From the NCBI GenBank assembly GCA_002493905.1, contig DLAJ01000022.1, forward strand, positions 89,905-153,904: DNA of 64,000 nucleotides, read 5' to 3'. Both the position numbers and the translations under genes were made by a program. The notes beneath the pieces are model-generated. The model ran no database searches and was not told the DNA's origin. It saw nothing but the letters and a program-made list of their open reading frames with translations. Source of the stretch: Lachnospiraceae bacterium UBA7050. Lineage in GTDB: Bacteria > Bacillota > Clostridia > Lachnospirales > Lachnospiraceae. This document shows positions 7,822 to 16,182 of the stretch, in pieces (within the stretch, counting starts at the first letter, position 1; the number at the start of each line of letters is the position of its first letter).

Positions 7822-9291
7822 ATGAGAAGGATAAGAATGTGGTTTATAATTGCCTGCTTGCTGCCAGCTGTTTCCAGTATGGCGGTAGATGTGATTTATA
7901 GTGTAGTCATCGGGCTTGCAGGGAAGCTGTTTTTTGTTTGGTTTGGGCGGAAAGCGGGATATGCAGCGCTCTTTATCCTGATTCTTGCTGTGGTGCTGTT
8001 TTTGGGAGTAAAAGCGCTCGTTATGAATATAAGGAATATCAAACCGGTAAACAGATTTACTTGTAGTCGGAAAGCGCCGGGGTTTTCATACAGGAGTTAT
8101 GCAAAGCAGGCGATGGATGAGTATGTATCGCTTTGGGTTCATGATATGGACTTTTATGATCCGGAATGCATTGACATTCTTGAAGGGATGATAACGAAAA
8201 TGGTTACCGCATTGGCGGCGGCAGTCTGCCTGCTGGCAATAGATCAGCGGCTTTGGCTTGTGGTCATGATCCCGTCCGTTCTTGTGCTGGGGATGGGCTG
8301 CCGTTTCTGTGCATCTTTACAGAAAATCATATTTGACTGGTTTGCTGTGCTGTTTACCATATTAGGGCTTTTATATACTGCAGTGGAAATCCTGGATGGC
8401 GCTTTCTCTCTGGGATGCGCAATGTTTCTTGTATTACTTGTTAATGAGATCGTCAGGAATGTGTCGGAGCTGTTTGCAGAGGGTAACGGCGATGCGCTGC
8501 GGAGTCTCTTAAAGAATCCGGTTATGGCGGAACTGGGTGTAGATATTCAAGAAGAACTGCAAGAAGAACAAGACGCGGTATTGGATGAAACGGCGGGCGG
8601 GGATGAACACTTTTCCTTTCAATATGATATCCTCTGCCTGAATCTTACATTTTCTTTTGGTGAGAAGGTTCTCTATAAACCGTTTGACTTATGTCTTGTT
8701 TATGGAAACAAGTACATGTTAATAGGAAAAGCGGGAACAGGGAAAACAACGCTGGTCAATTTGCTGACCGGAATGTATAAGAATTATGGCGGACAAATAT
8801 TATATGATGATGTGGAGCTGCGCAATATACCGGAAGAGGAGCTTCGGGAAGGGACAGCAATTATCCGCCGGGATATTTCTCTGTTAAATGATACAATATA
8901 CCGAAATATTTGTATGGACACCGATCATTCTCGGGAGAAGGTGGAGCGTGCTGTTGAAATGGCGGGTTTGTCCGGAATGTTGGAAAATCTGCCGCAGGGA
9001 TTGTATACACAGATTAGGAATCAGGGGAAGGAACTTCCGGCAGGCGAACGGCAGAGGATAGCAATTGCGAGAGCCCTGATTCAAGAACCGCGGCTTTTGG
9101 TGGCAGATGATATCTGCTCAGGGCTGCCAAAGAAAATAGCGCGAAAAATTGAGAATACACTGCTTGCACTTGATATCACGGTGATCATAGTGTCAGACAG
9201 GGAGCATCTGGGCAGAAATAAAAACTATGATGGTATCATCAAAATGACACCGGGCAGGGTAGTGAGTTTCTCGTGCATAGGGAAGGTGTGA
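7822..9291 (+). CDS. Degenerate ABC exporter-like protein (short membrane domain + NBD)
   Basis: A 489-residue protein. The first about 225 residues carry four or five hydrophobic segments, shorter than the six-helix domain of normal exporters. The NBD has a Walker A (GKAGTGKTT near 303) and an ABC-signature equivalent LPAGERQR near 405 in place of LSGGQ. Other key positions are altered: the Q-loop Gln is Arg (IIRRDISLL), the Walker B catalytic Glu is Asp (VADDICSG), and the H-loop His is Asp (IIVSDRE). ATP may bind but hydrolysis is probably poor, so the protein may work with a partner or as a regulator. Its position across a palindrome from a secreted-peptide gene suggests a link with peptide export or immunity; that is inference. 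Start ATG has AAGGAGAGG upstream. Confidence 0.72.
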   Translation: MRRIRMWFIIACLLPAVSSMAVDVIYSVVIGLAGKLFFVWFGRKAGYAALFILILAVVLFLGVKALVMNIRNIKPVNRFTCSRKAPGFSYRSYAKQAMDEYVSLWVHDMDFYDPECIDILEGMITKMVTALAAAVCLLAIDQRLWLVVMIPSVLVLGMGCRFCASLQKIIFDWFAVLFTILGLLYTAVEILDGAFSLGCAMFLVLLVNEIVRNVSELFAEGNGDALRSLLKNPVMAELGVDIQEELQEEQDAVLDETAGGDEHFSFQYDILCLNLTFSFGEKVLYKPFDLCLVYGNKYMLIGKAGTGKTTLVNLLTGMYKNYGGQILYDDVELRNIPEEELREGTAIIRRDISLLNDTIYRNICMDTDHSREKVERAVEMAGLSGMLENLPQGLYTQIRNQGKELPAGERQRIAIARALIQEPRLLVADDICSGLPKKIARKIENTLLALDITVIIVSDREHLGRNKNYDGIIKMTPGRVVSFSCIGKV

Positions 9292-9308
9292 TATCGCTTA
9301 TCAGGACA

Positions 9309-10259
9309 TTAATTTTGGGCGTTTTCGGCAAGCGCGGATTTCGCTTTGGCTAATTCAAGGCGTAAGCTGTTGATTTCAGCCTCCATGCGTACTTTGTCCT
9401 CTTGCATGCGCATTTTGTCCTCTTGCATGCGCACTTTGTCCTCTTTCATGCGTTTTTGTTCAGCTTCCATGCGTTTTTGCTTTCTGATCAGGCGCTGCTC
9501 GTTTTCTTTCCGGCGTTTTTCATCGGCTTCGGCTTCCCATTGCCTGCGAATCTGATCGGCCAGCATTTTGTTTTCCAGAACGATATAGAGAGCATCCGAC
9601 ACTTTTTCGAATAAAGGATCTTTTTCTGCTAACATTTGAAATTCCTCCCAATTGGTGGCCCGGAAAGCGGTGGCCCAGAGATCAAGTCCAAGCTGCCTGT
9701 CCGGTTCGGTTGCGAGTGCCGCCTGCGTCAGATCAAGGACGGAAAGGCGGAACTTGTCAGTATAGATATGATGCGTGCGCTGTTCCATCATGCAGTAATG
9801 ACTGTAAAACTGTTTCGGCGTCCCGTTCAGGCTGAAGCCCAAAATGCTGATATGATGTGTGGGGAACGCGGTACCGTAATTCCGTCCCTTCTGGATTTGG
9901 TCAAAACTGCGGCAGAGATAGGTCAGGGAACGTTCTGGCCAGTTATATTCGTTTTTGACCTGCATTTCTAAATTCAGAACCTGCTGATGGTTTAGAACCA
10001 GCTTGATATCAAGGATGGTTTCTTTATTGTGGATCGTAGCTCCGGGGTCAATGGTGTTCATAATGATGACGGATTGGATGGATTCCTGTGGCAGTCCGAG
10101 CAGGCTTCCAAGCAGCGCGCGCAGAATGTCTTCATTATTTTGCAGGATGACCTTAAACAGATAGTCATTGGTAAGGGAGTAAGCAAGCTTTCCAGTCCGA
10201 TTTTTTAGCGGAACAAAGAAGCTGGCCGTTTGCAGTGTGGCAAGAGGTGGCTGGGACAT
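9309..10259 (-). CDS. Rpn-family PD-(D/E)XK nuclease / putative transposase-like protein
   Basis: I choose ATG 10257-10259 (protein MSQPPLATLQ...) because GAAAGGAGG lies just upstream; the frame extends further without a better start. The 316-residue product has the Rpn/PD-(D/E)XK pattern: LTNDYLFKVILQ near the N-terminus, TILDIKLVL (Asp) and LEMQVKNEYNW (ExQ) in the core. These proteins are linked to RecA-independent recombination and DNA cleavage. The last about 80 residues form a highly charged coiled coil with a 7-residue repeat (KVRMQED / KMRMQED types). That tail is encoded by tandem 21-bp repeats and may vary between strains. It stands alone between an ABC-type gene and a chemoreceptor. 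Confidence 0.8.
   Translation of the reverse strand: MSQPPLATLQTASFFVPLKNRTGKLAYSLTNDYLFKVILQNNEDILRALLGSLLGLPQESIQSVIIMNTIDPGATIHNKETILDIKLVLNHQQVLNLEMQVKNEYNWPERSLTYLCRSFDQIQKGRNYGTAFPTHHISILGFSLNGTPKQFYSHYCMMEQRTHHIYTDKFRLSVLDLTQAALATEPDRQLGLDLWATAFRATNWEEFQMLAEKDPLFEKVSDALYIVLENKMLADQIRRQWEAEADEKRRKENEQRLIRKQKRMEAEQKRMKEDKVRMQEDKMRMQEDKVRMEAEINSLRLELAKAKSALAENAQN
9381..9485. repeat. Tandem 21-bp repeats within the Rpn gene
   Basis: About five copies of a 21-bp unit (plus-strand core TGCATGCGCATTTTGTCCTC) lie in the coding region and give the 7-residue coiled-coil repeat. The middle three are nearly identical and the outer ones diverged. In-frame expansion or loss would lengthen or shorten the coil by two helical turns without breaking the frame. 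Confidence 0.7.
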
Positions 10260-10618
10260 GAAAGGCCTCCTTTCAGGAAGTGAAAAAAGAAGAAATGGAA
10301 TTGGGAGTAACAGAACGGCGTGCGCCATAAAGATAAGGTAAGAGGATTGTAGCCGAATGGCAGATCAAACTCTTTTCATAACATAACCATAACAGACAGT
10401 AGGTGGTTTCGCAAGTAAAAATTTTTTGGCTGAATTTATGCAATCTGCTAAAAAAGGAAGAAAAGCCGTTTTTCCAATTTGAGGATGACGCGGCAGCCGG
10501 GAGGCCGTTGTATCGAAAAAATGCGAAAGCACTTTCGGGAAGTCCGCTCTTATGGTAAAATAAAAAGTAACAGAATGTACGTTTTGCCCGCAGGCATAAC
10601 TGCGAGAGAGGATACAAT
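10260..10618. other. Intergenic region before the chemoreceptor gene
   Basis: This 359-bp gap separates the divergent Rpn and chemoreceptor genes. It holds the AAAGGAGG site of the Rpn gene, a small palindrome (CGAAAGCACTTTCG, about 10521-10534) and a CGCAG/CTGCG hairpin near 10593-10608. I saw no convincing sigma-28 promoter, riboswitch or small gene. Confidence 0.4.
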
Positions 10619-12322
10619 ATGAAGCTGAAATCCAAAATCCTGATTTTATCTATTGCCCCAATCGTGATGATGGGCATAATTATTTTTTTTGTATCTTCCA
10701 TGCAGATCCGGAGTGCCATGGAGGAGCAGAATTATTCGGGAATGCGGGCGACCGCAATTTCGGTTTTGAATATTTACGATTATGGAGCAAAAGGAAATTA
10801 TCGTCTGGATGAGAACGGTAATTTCAAAAAGGGAAATACCATGAATTTGTCGCAGAATACGGATATTGTAGATTCTGTAAAGGACAGCAGCATGGAAGTG
10901 ACGGTATATTATGGGACGAATGTGATGCTGTCTTCGCTTACCGACGCGAATGGCGAACGCCTGACCGATATACCGGTGAAAGAAAGTATTGTGCAGGAGG
11001 TGCTTGTAAACGGGCAGGGTGCTATGGATAGTCATATTGTGATCGGAGGAGAGTCTTATATGGCGTATTATCAGCCGATTATCAATTTGTCAACGGAACC
11101 GCCCGTCGGTATGATCATGATCGCAAAGCGTCAGGAGGATTTGAATTCAGCCATCCGCGCTGTGCAGATGACAATTCTGCTCGTAACGGTCGTCATGGGT
11201 GTTCTGTGGATCGCGGCGGCTGTCATCGTGGTCGGGGTCATTACGAAAACCTTGAATAAAGGCGTTCAGGCAGTGGATAAGATTGCACACGGCGATTTGA
11301 CGGTTGAGATGGAAAGCGGGCAGCTGAAACGCAGGGATGAAATTGGAGTCATGAGCCGGAGCATTTCAGGACTGAGGACAGAGCTGGTCCGTATTGTCTC
11401 CGGTATCCAGGCGCACAGCGCGACATTGATTGAAGCGGCAGCGCGTATGCAGGATTCTGCGCTGGGTTCTGCGGAGACGGTGGGGCATGTGGAGCGGGCA
11501 GTACAGGAAATTGCGGTAACTGCGGGGACACAGGCAAAGGAGACTCAGAATGCAACCGGAAATGTAACCGAGATGGGGAATATGGTGGAGGAGACAAAAG
11601 AGCAGTCCATTGTGCTGAATGAGAATGCAGCTAAGATGCGCGAGACAGGGAAGAAGGCTTCGGAGACGCTTGCTGAACTGAACGAGATCAATGATAAGGC
11701 GCGGGAAGCGATTGAGATCATTTACCAACAGACAAACATGACGAATGAGTCGGCGGAAAAGATCAAGGAGGCGTCGCAGCTCATCACGAGCATTGCGGAC
11801 GAGACGGGACTCTTGTCCCTTAATGCGACGATTGAGGCGGCGCGGGCAGGCGATACGGGACGGGGCTTTGCTGTCGTTGCCACACAGATTCAAAAACTGT
11901 CAGAGCAGACCAATTCATCGGCAAAGCAGATCGAAGAGATCGTCGCAGCTCTGATTGAAAATTCCAACCGGGCAGTCGGTACGATGGATCAGGTAAAAGA
12001 AATCATGAATCTGCAGGAAGAGCATGTACGCAGAACGGATGAGATCTTTTCGAAGGTGCAGGGCGGTATCGAATCTTCTATCAGCAGGATCAACGAAATT
12101 CACGATATGACGCAGCATTTGGATGATGCGCGTATTAATGTAGTGGATATCGTGCAGAATTTAAGTGCGATTGCAGAGGAAAATGCTGCAAGTTCTGAAG
12201 AAACGTCGGAATCGACGGTTGCGGCAAACCGGATGATGGCGGAGATCGCGGAAGATGCGGAGAAGCTGAACACGATTGCGAACGACTTAAATGACAGTAT
12301 GAAATTCTTCCATGTGAAATAA
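10619..12322 (+). CDS. Methyl-accepting chemotaxis protein
   Basis: A 567-residue transmembrane chemoreceptor. TM1 spans about residues 7-25, an extracellular Cache-like sensor runs to about 180, and TM2 about 184-208. HAMP follows to about 265 (VITKTLNKGVQAVDKIAHGDLTV region), then a long coiled-coil signalling domain. The signalling tip is recognisable near 390-425 (ETGLLSLNATIEAARAGDTG, RGFAVVA). It would report an extracellular ligand to CheA/CheW. No other chemotaxis gene is in the window, so it is an orphan receptor locus and its ligand is unknown. The sequence before ATG (GAGAGAGGATACAAT) provides a binding site. The gene ends just before a bidirectional terminator shared with pyrG. 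Confidence 0.93.
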   Translation: MKLKSKILILSIAPIVMMGIIIFFVSSMQIRSAMEEQNYSGMRATAISVLNIYDYGAKGNYRLDENGNFKKGNTMNLSQNTDIVDSVKDSSMEVTVYYGTNVMLSSLTDANGERLTDIPVKESIVQEVLVNGQGAMDSHIVIGGESYMAYYQPIINLSTEPPVGMIMIAKRQEDLNSAIRAVQMTILLVTVVMGVLWIAAAVIVVGVITKTLNKGVQAVDKIAHGDLTVEMESGQLKRRDEIGVMSRSISGLRTELVRIVSGIQAHSATLIEAAARMQDSALGSAETVGHVERAVQEIAVTAGTQAKETQNATGNVTEMGNMVEETKEQSIVLNENAAKMRETGKKASETLAELNEINDKAREAIEIIYQQTNMTNESAEKIKEASQLITSIADETGLLSLNATIEAARAGDTGRGFAVVATQIQKLSEQTNSSAKQIEEIVAALIENSNRAVGTMDQVKEIMNLQEEHVRRTDEIFSKVQGGIESSISRINEIHDMTQHLDDARINVVDIVQNLSAIAEENAASSEETSESTVAANRMMAEIAEDAEKLNTIANDLNDSMKFFHVK

Positions 12323-12333
12323 CAAAAGAGTAT

Positions 12334-12363
12334 AAAAAAGCCCTGTTATGCAGGGCTTTTTTT
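12334..12363. terminator. Bidirectional terminator between chemoreceptor and pyrG
   Basis: An 11-bp stem AAAAAGCCCTG / CAGGGCTTTTT with loop TTATG is flanked by A and T runs on either side. It can therefore end transcription of both converging genes. The pyrG stop codon lies inside it. Confidence 0.9.
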
Positions 12364-13956
12364 GTTATTCAATGCAGCTTCCACAAAACCCTTAAACAGC
12401 GGGTGCGGACGGTTCGGTCTTGATTTCAATTCCGGGTGTGCCTGTGTTGCGATAAAGAATGGGTGAGAAGGAATCTCACACATTTCTACAATTCTTCCAT
12501 CAGGCGATAAACCGGAGAGCTTCATGCCTTTTTCTGTCAGCACGGCGCGGTAGTCATTATTGACTTCATAACGGTGTCTGTGGCGCTCGTGGATGGTCTT
12601 TTCCCCATAGAGCTGATAGGCTAAAGAGGATTCGTCCAGCACGCAGGGATATGAGCCAAGCCGTAAGGTCCCGCCGATATCTTCCACACCGTTCTGGTCG
12701 GGCATTAAGGCGATGACCGGATGCAATGTGCCGGCGTCCAGCTCAATGCTGTGTGCGTCTTCAAAGCCTACGACATTTCTTGCAAATTCAACGATGGAAA
12801 GCTGCATGCCAAGGCAGAGTCCGAGATATGGAATGCCTTTTGTGCGGGCGTACTGGATTGCTAAAAGCATGCCGTCGATACCGCGGTCGCCGAAGCCGCC
12901 CGGAACCAGAATACCGTTGACGCCGGACAGGAGTCCGACGACATTTTCCGCCGTTACGGTTTCCGAATCGATCCATTTGATATGGACTGTTGCATGATTT
13001 GGGATGCCGCCATGCTTGAGCGCCTCTACAACACTGATGTAAGCGTCATGCAGCGCAGTATATTTGCCGACCAATGCGATTGTGACGTCATCGGTCGGAT
13101 TACGGAGATCCTCCACCATTGCGCTCCAGTCTTTTAAGTCCGGTTCGCGCTGTTCCAGCTCCAGACATTCACAGGCAACGGAAGCCAGATGTTCTTTTTC
13201 CATTGCAAGCGGAGCCTCATAGAGATGCTCCACATCCAGATTCTGCAGTACATGACTGTTCGGAACGTTACAGAATAATGCAATTTTATCCTTGATGTGC
13301 TGGTTTAAGGGATATTCGCTGCGGCACACGATGATGTCGGGGCGAAGTCCTAAACTCTGCAGTTCTTTGACGCTTGCCTGTGTCGGTTTGGTCTTCATCT
13401 CCTGAGAAACGCGCAGATACGGAATCAGCGTCACATGAATGAGAATCGCATTGTTGCGGCCAACCTCATGCTGGAACTGCCGGATCGCCTCAAGAAACGG
13501 CTGCGATTCAATATCGCCGACCGTGCCCCCTACTTCAATGATGGCGATTCTCGTCTCGTCATCTGTGAAATTGCGGTAAAAGCGGCTTTTGATTTCGTTG
13601 GTGATGTGCGGGATGACCTGAACCGTTCCGCCGCCGTAGTCGCCACGGCGTTCTTTCTGCAGAACGGACCAATAAATCTTGCCGGTCGTCACGTTGGAGT
13701 TCTTGTCCAGATTTTCGTCAATAAAGCGCTCGTAATGTCCAAGGTCCAGGTCGGTTTCTGTGCCGTCATCGGTGACGAATACTTCGCCGTGCTGAACCGG
13801 ATTCATCGTTCCGGGATCGATGTTGATATAAGGATCAAATTTCTGCATGGTGACTTTATAGCCGCGCGCTTTTAATAATCTGCCGAGCGATGCGGCGGTG
13901 ATCCCCTTTCCGAGACCGGATACGACACCGCCGGTAACAAAGACATATTTGACTGC
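12346..13956 (-). CDS. pyrG: CTP synthase
   Basis: This enzyme converts UTP to CTP using ATP and glutamine. The 536-residue protein has the N-terminal amidoligase domain (KYVFVTGGVVSGLGKGI at the start, Gly-rich ATP loop) and a C-terminal class I glutamine amidotransferase domain with LCLGMQ (catalytic Cys) and AHPELKSRP (His/Glu). The length is normal. I choose ATG 13954-13956 because MAVKYVFVTGG matches the family start; a TTG five codons upstream sits almost on the AAAGGAGC site and is less likely. It is a single housekeeping gene that shares its terminator with the converging chemoreceptor gene. Confidence 0.97.
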   Translation of the reverse strand, partial: AVKYVFVTGGVVSGLGKGITAASLGRLLKARGYKVTMQKFDPYINIDPGTMNPVQHGEVFVTDDGTETDLDLGHYERFIDENLDKNSNVTTGKIYWSVLQKERRGDYGGGTVQVIPHITNEIKSRFYRNFTDDETRIAIIEVGGTVGDIESQPFLEAIRQFQHEVGRNNAILIHVTLIPYLRVSQEMKTKPTQASVKELQSLGLRPDIIVCRSEYPLNQHIKDKIALFCNVPNSHVLQNLDVEHLYEAPLAMEKEHLASVACECLELEQREPDLKDWSAMVEDLRNPTDDVTIALVGKYTALHDAYISVVEALKHGGIPNHATVHIKWIDSETVTAENVVGLLSGVNGILVPGGFGDRGIDGMLLAIQYARTKGIPYLGLCLGMQLSIVEFARNVVGFEDAHSIELDAGTLHPVIALMPDQNGVEDIGGTLRLGSYPCVLDESSLAYQLYGEKTIHERHRHRYEVNNDYRAVLTEKGMKLSGLSPDGRIVEMCEIPSHPFFIATQAHPELKSRPNRPHPLFKGFVEAALNNKKSPA

Positions 13957-14105
13957 CATAGTAATAACCAAGCTCCTTTCTCAGCCCTGTAAAAACAATA
14001 CATCTCCATTATATAACGGTTTCCGGACAAAAATCTACTTATTTCTTGAAAATGATTCAAAAATGATTCAAAAGAGCCCAAAAATGAAAGATCAGGAGCT
14101 AAAAT

Positions 14106-15908
14106 TTATGGCATATCCGTTCTGCTTAAATGGAACCCATATTCACTCTCCGTTACGGAATAGAGAATCCCCCACTCCGCACAATCGTATGGATAAAGCG
14201 GGGACGGATCGATGTTTGTATAGGAGAGCAGCCATGCGGCGAGAGGATATCCGTCCGGCCAGCCGACAGTGCCGCCTAAACGGCTGCCCCATATGTCGTT
14301 TTTGGCAATATAAATATCTGCCGGAATCCGGTCCGGATGAAGCCTGTAATAATCGCCAAGCCGGTCGAGCAAAAGCGGCGCGCCGATGTCTTCTGAGGAA
14401 GAGAGCGTGGAAATCCAGGAAGAGTACACGCCGTAGGGACGGTCCGCATACAGATAGCACCATGGGCTGGAGCTGACAAAAAGTACGGGGGAGTCAGAGC
14501 CATCCCGGTAAGGCCTGATTTCCGAGAGCAGCATGTAGTAATCATCCGCATGTTCTTTTGTGGTGTATACGCCTTTTAGCGGGCCTTCCGTGATTTTGGT
14601 ATCCAGTGCGGAGACGGATGGTTCCCAAAAAGCGTGGACAGCTTTGGCATAGCATTCGGCGCCAAGCTGCGAAAAGAGGAGCAGGACGGCGATCCCGGCG
14701 GCGAGCGGCGTTGTATAACGTTTCCGCTCCGTGCAGAGGGCAAACTGTTCTTTGATAAAGTCATAGATTAGAACCGCGCTGCCGACAGCAGCAGCAGGCA
14801 TACCCATGCAGATCGCATTTTCCCCTTGATTGGACGCGCAGCCTAAGCAGAACGCGTAGAGCATGCCGAAGCACCAGAGAAACAGGAATACGCGGTGATC
14901 TTTCTTCACAGTCAGCAGATAGGCGGTAAGACCGCAGAGCGTAACCGGAAACATAATGTAATTATAGTCAGTCTGAATGGACGGAATATGAACCATGACT
15001 GCTGTCGCCGTAACAAGCGCGGTCATACAGAAATACATCCATGCATGTGTTTTTCGGCGGTCGATCAGAGAGAGCACGGTCAGCAGAAGCCATACGGCAA
15101 GGAACATGCCAAACGTGCTGCGCATGACGTACCAGATGCCGTAAAGGGTTTCTTTGATGGAGCGCGAAGCGTGTTCTGGGTCCTGAAGGATGGCGGTGAG
15201 GTTTTCCGCAATCGTGCCGATCCTGGCGCGGCTGAGCAGAAATATGAGCAGGAAAGCCGCGGGAACTGCCGCGCCGAGCGTAAAGAAAAGCAGGCCCCGT
15301 CCCCACCTGCGGATGGAAGGCTTCAAAGGCAGGGCGGCAAGAAAGAGCACCAAACCGGACAAATACAGCAGGATGATATAAGGATTGGCAATGACCGCCA
15401 CGGCATAACAAAAGCCTGCGAGAAGAAAACCTGCGCGGCCCTCGCGGTTATAGCAGGAGAGCAGCGAGAGACTAAGCGTCATTGCCATAAGCGCGAAGGT
15501 ATTATAAGACAGCGCCATAATATCATAAGGCGCATAGACAGCAAAGACCAAAACGCCGCAGAGAGCGCCGTACCGGTAACGCCGCAGCGTGAGATACACG
15601 AGCATGGCGGTGAGAAGCTGTACTGCTGTATAAATGTAGCGGAAATGCAGGACGATTCCGTCCGTTCCTCCCATGATCAGCTCGTGGAGACGGTAAAAGG
15701 GCAGGAGAAGGATGCCGCTTAATTGTGAGAGATTCCATTCCTCCGACAGCAGGGCGTCCCCCATTGAAAGGCGCTGCGCCAGAGTCAGGTAAAAAGGCTC
15801 GTCCAGCCCGCCGTAGCCGTAACGGCATTTCCATATAAAAAAGAAGAGCAGAGGGATCAGCGCACAGATAAAGATCAGATCGCAGGTTAAAATGCGTTGT
15901 TTTTTCAT
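14106..15908 (-). CDS. Polytopic membrane protein, GT-C glycosyltransferase-like
   Basis: A 600-residue protein with about eleven to thirteen hydrophobic helices over the first 430 residues and a soluble C-terminal domain of about 150 residues. An acidic pair in the first extracytoplasmic loop (GYGGLDEPFYLTLAQRL) resembles the metal/donor-binding Asp-Glu of GT-C enzymes such as PMT/ArnT, which use lipid-linked sugars. I choose ATG 15906-15908 (AGAGGA upstream); ATG 15918-15920 is possible. It is monocistronic between pyrG and ftsH. A role in cell-envelope glycosylation is plausible, but the assignment rests on topology and one motif. It could also be an uncharacterised membrane protein of other function. 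Confidence 0.65.
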   Translation of the reverse strand: MKKQRILTCDLIFICALIPLLFFFIWKCRYGYGGLDEPFYLTLAQRLSMGDALLSEEWNLSQLSGILLLPFYRLHELIMGGTDGIVLHFRYIYTAVQLLTAMLVYLTLRRYRYGALCGVLVFAVYAPYDIMALSYNTFALMAMTLSLSLLSCYNREGRAGFLLAGFCYAVAVIANPYIILLYLSGLVLFLAALPLKPSIRRWGRGLLFFTLGAAVPAAFLLIFLLSRARIGTIAENLTAILQDPEHASRSIKETLYGIWYVMRSTFGMFLAVWLLLTVLSLIDRRKTHAWMYFCMTALVTATAVMVHIPSIQTDYNYIMFPVTLCGLTAYLLTVKKDHRVFLFLWCFGMLYAFCLGCASNQGENAICMGMPAAAVGSAVLIYDFIKEQFALCTERKRYTTPLAAGIAVLLLFSQLGAECYAKAVHAFWEPSVSALDTKITEGPLKGVYTTKEHADDYYMLLSEIRPYRDGSDSPVLFVSSSPWCYLYADRPYGVYSSWISTLSSSEDIGAPLLLDRLGDYYRLHPDRIPADIYIAKNDIWGSRLGGTVGWPDGYPLAAWLLSYTNIDPSPLYPYDCAEWGILYSVTESEYGFHLSRTDMP

Positions 15909-16062
15909 TTTTCCTCTCATTCTGCCGTGTAAACGGCGCTTTATTTTCTGCTTTTTGTCCCCCTGAACGTCAGCAGGGGACGCTTTTGCCTTTTTCTATT
16001 TTAACCGAATCGGGAGTCCGGTACAACAATAAATAATTCATTTTCTTTTCACAAAAGAATGG

Positions 16063-16091
16063 TTGATTTATGGCGGTTCTATCCATATAAT
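16063..16091 (+). promoter_or_regulatory. Sigma-A promoter for ftsH
   Basis: TTGATT (16063-16068) and a perfect TATAAT (16086-16091) are separated by 17 bp. This places the transcript start near 16098 and gives a leader of about 85 nt. Confidence 0.7.
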
Positions 16092-16182
16092 AAATAGGAG
16101 TCGACCTAGTGTGAATGAGACGAATTGTTTTGGACGAGACTGACTATCAAAGGAAGAAGCGTGTGGAAGATTTGCGCGGGGA

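Noticed and set aside
9309..10259. Insertion sequence transposase
   Set aside because: The protein is of the Rpn/PD-(D/E)XK type with no terminal inverted repeats or target duplication visible around it.
10440..10618. Possible c-di-GMP riboswitch before the chemoreceptor
   Set aside because: I looked for the conserved GEMM core and tetraloop-receptor elements and did not find them.
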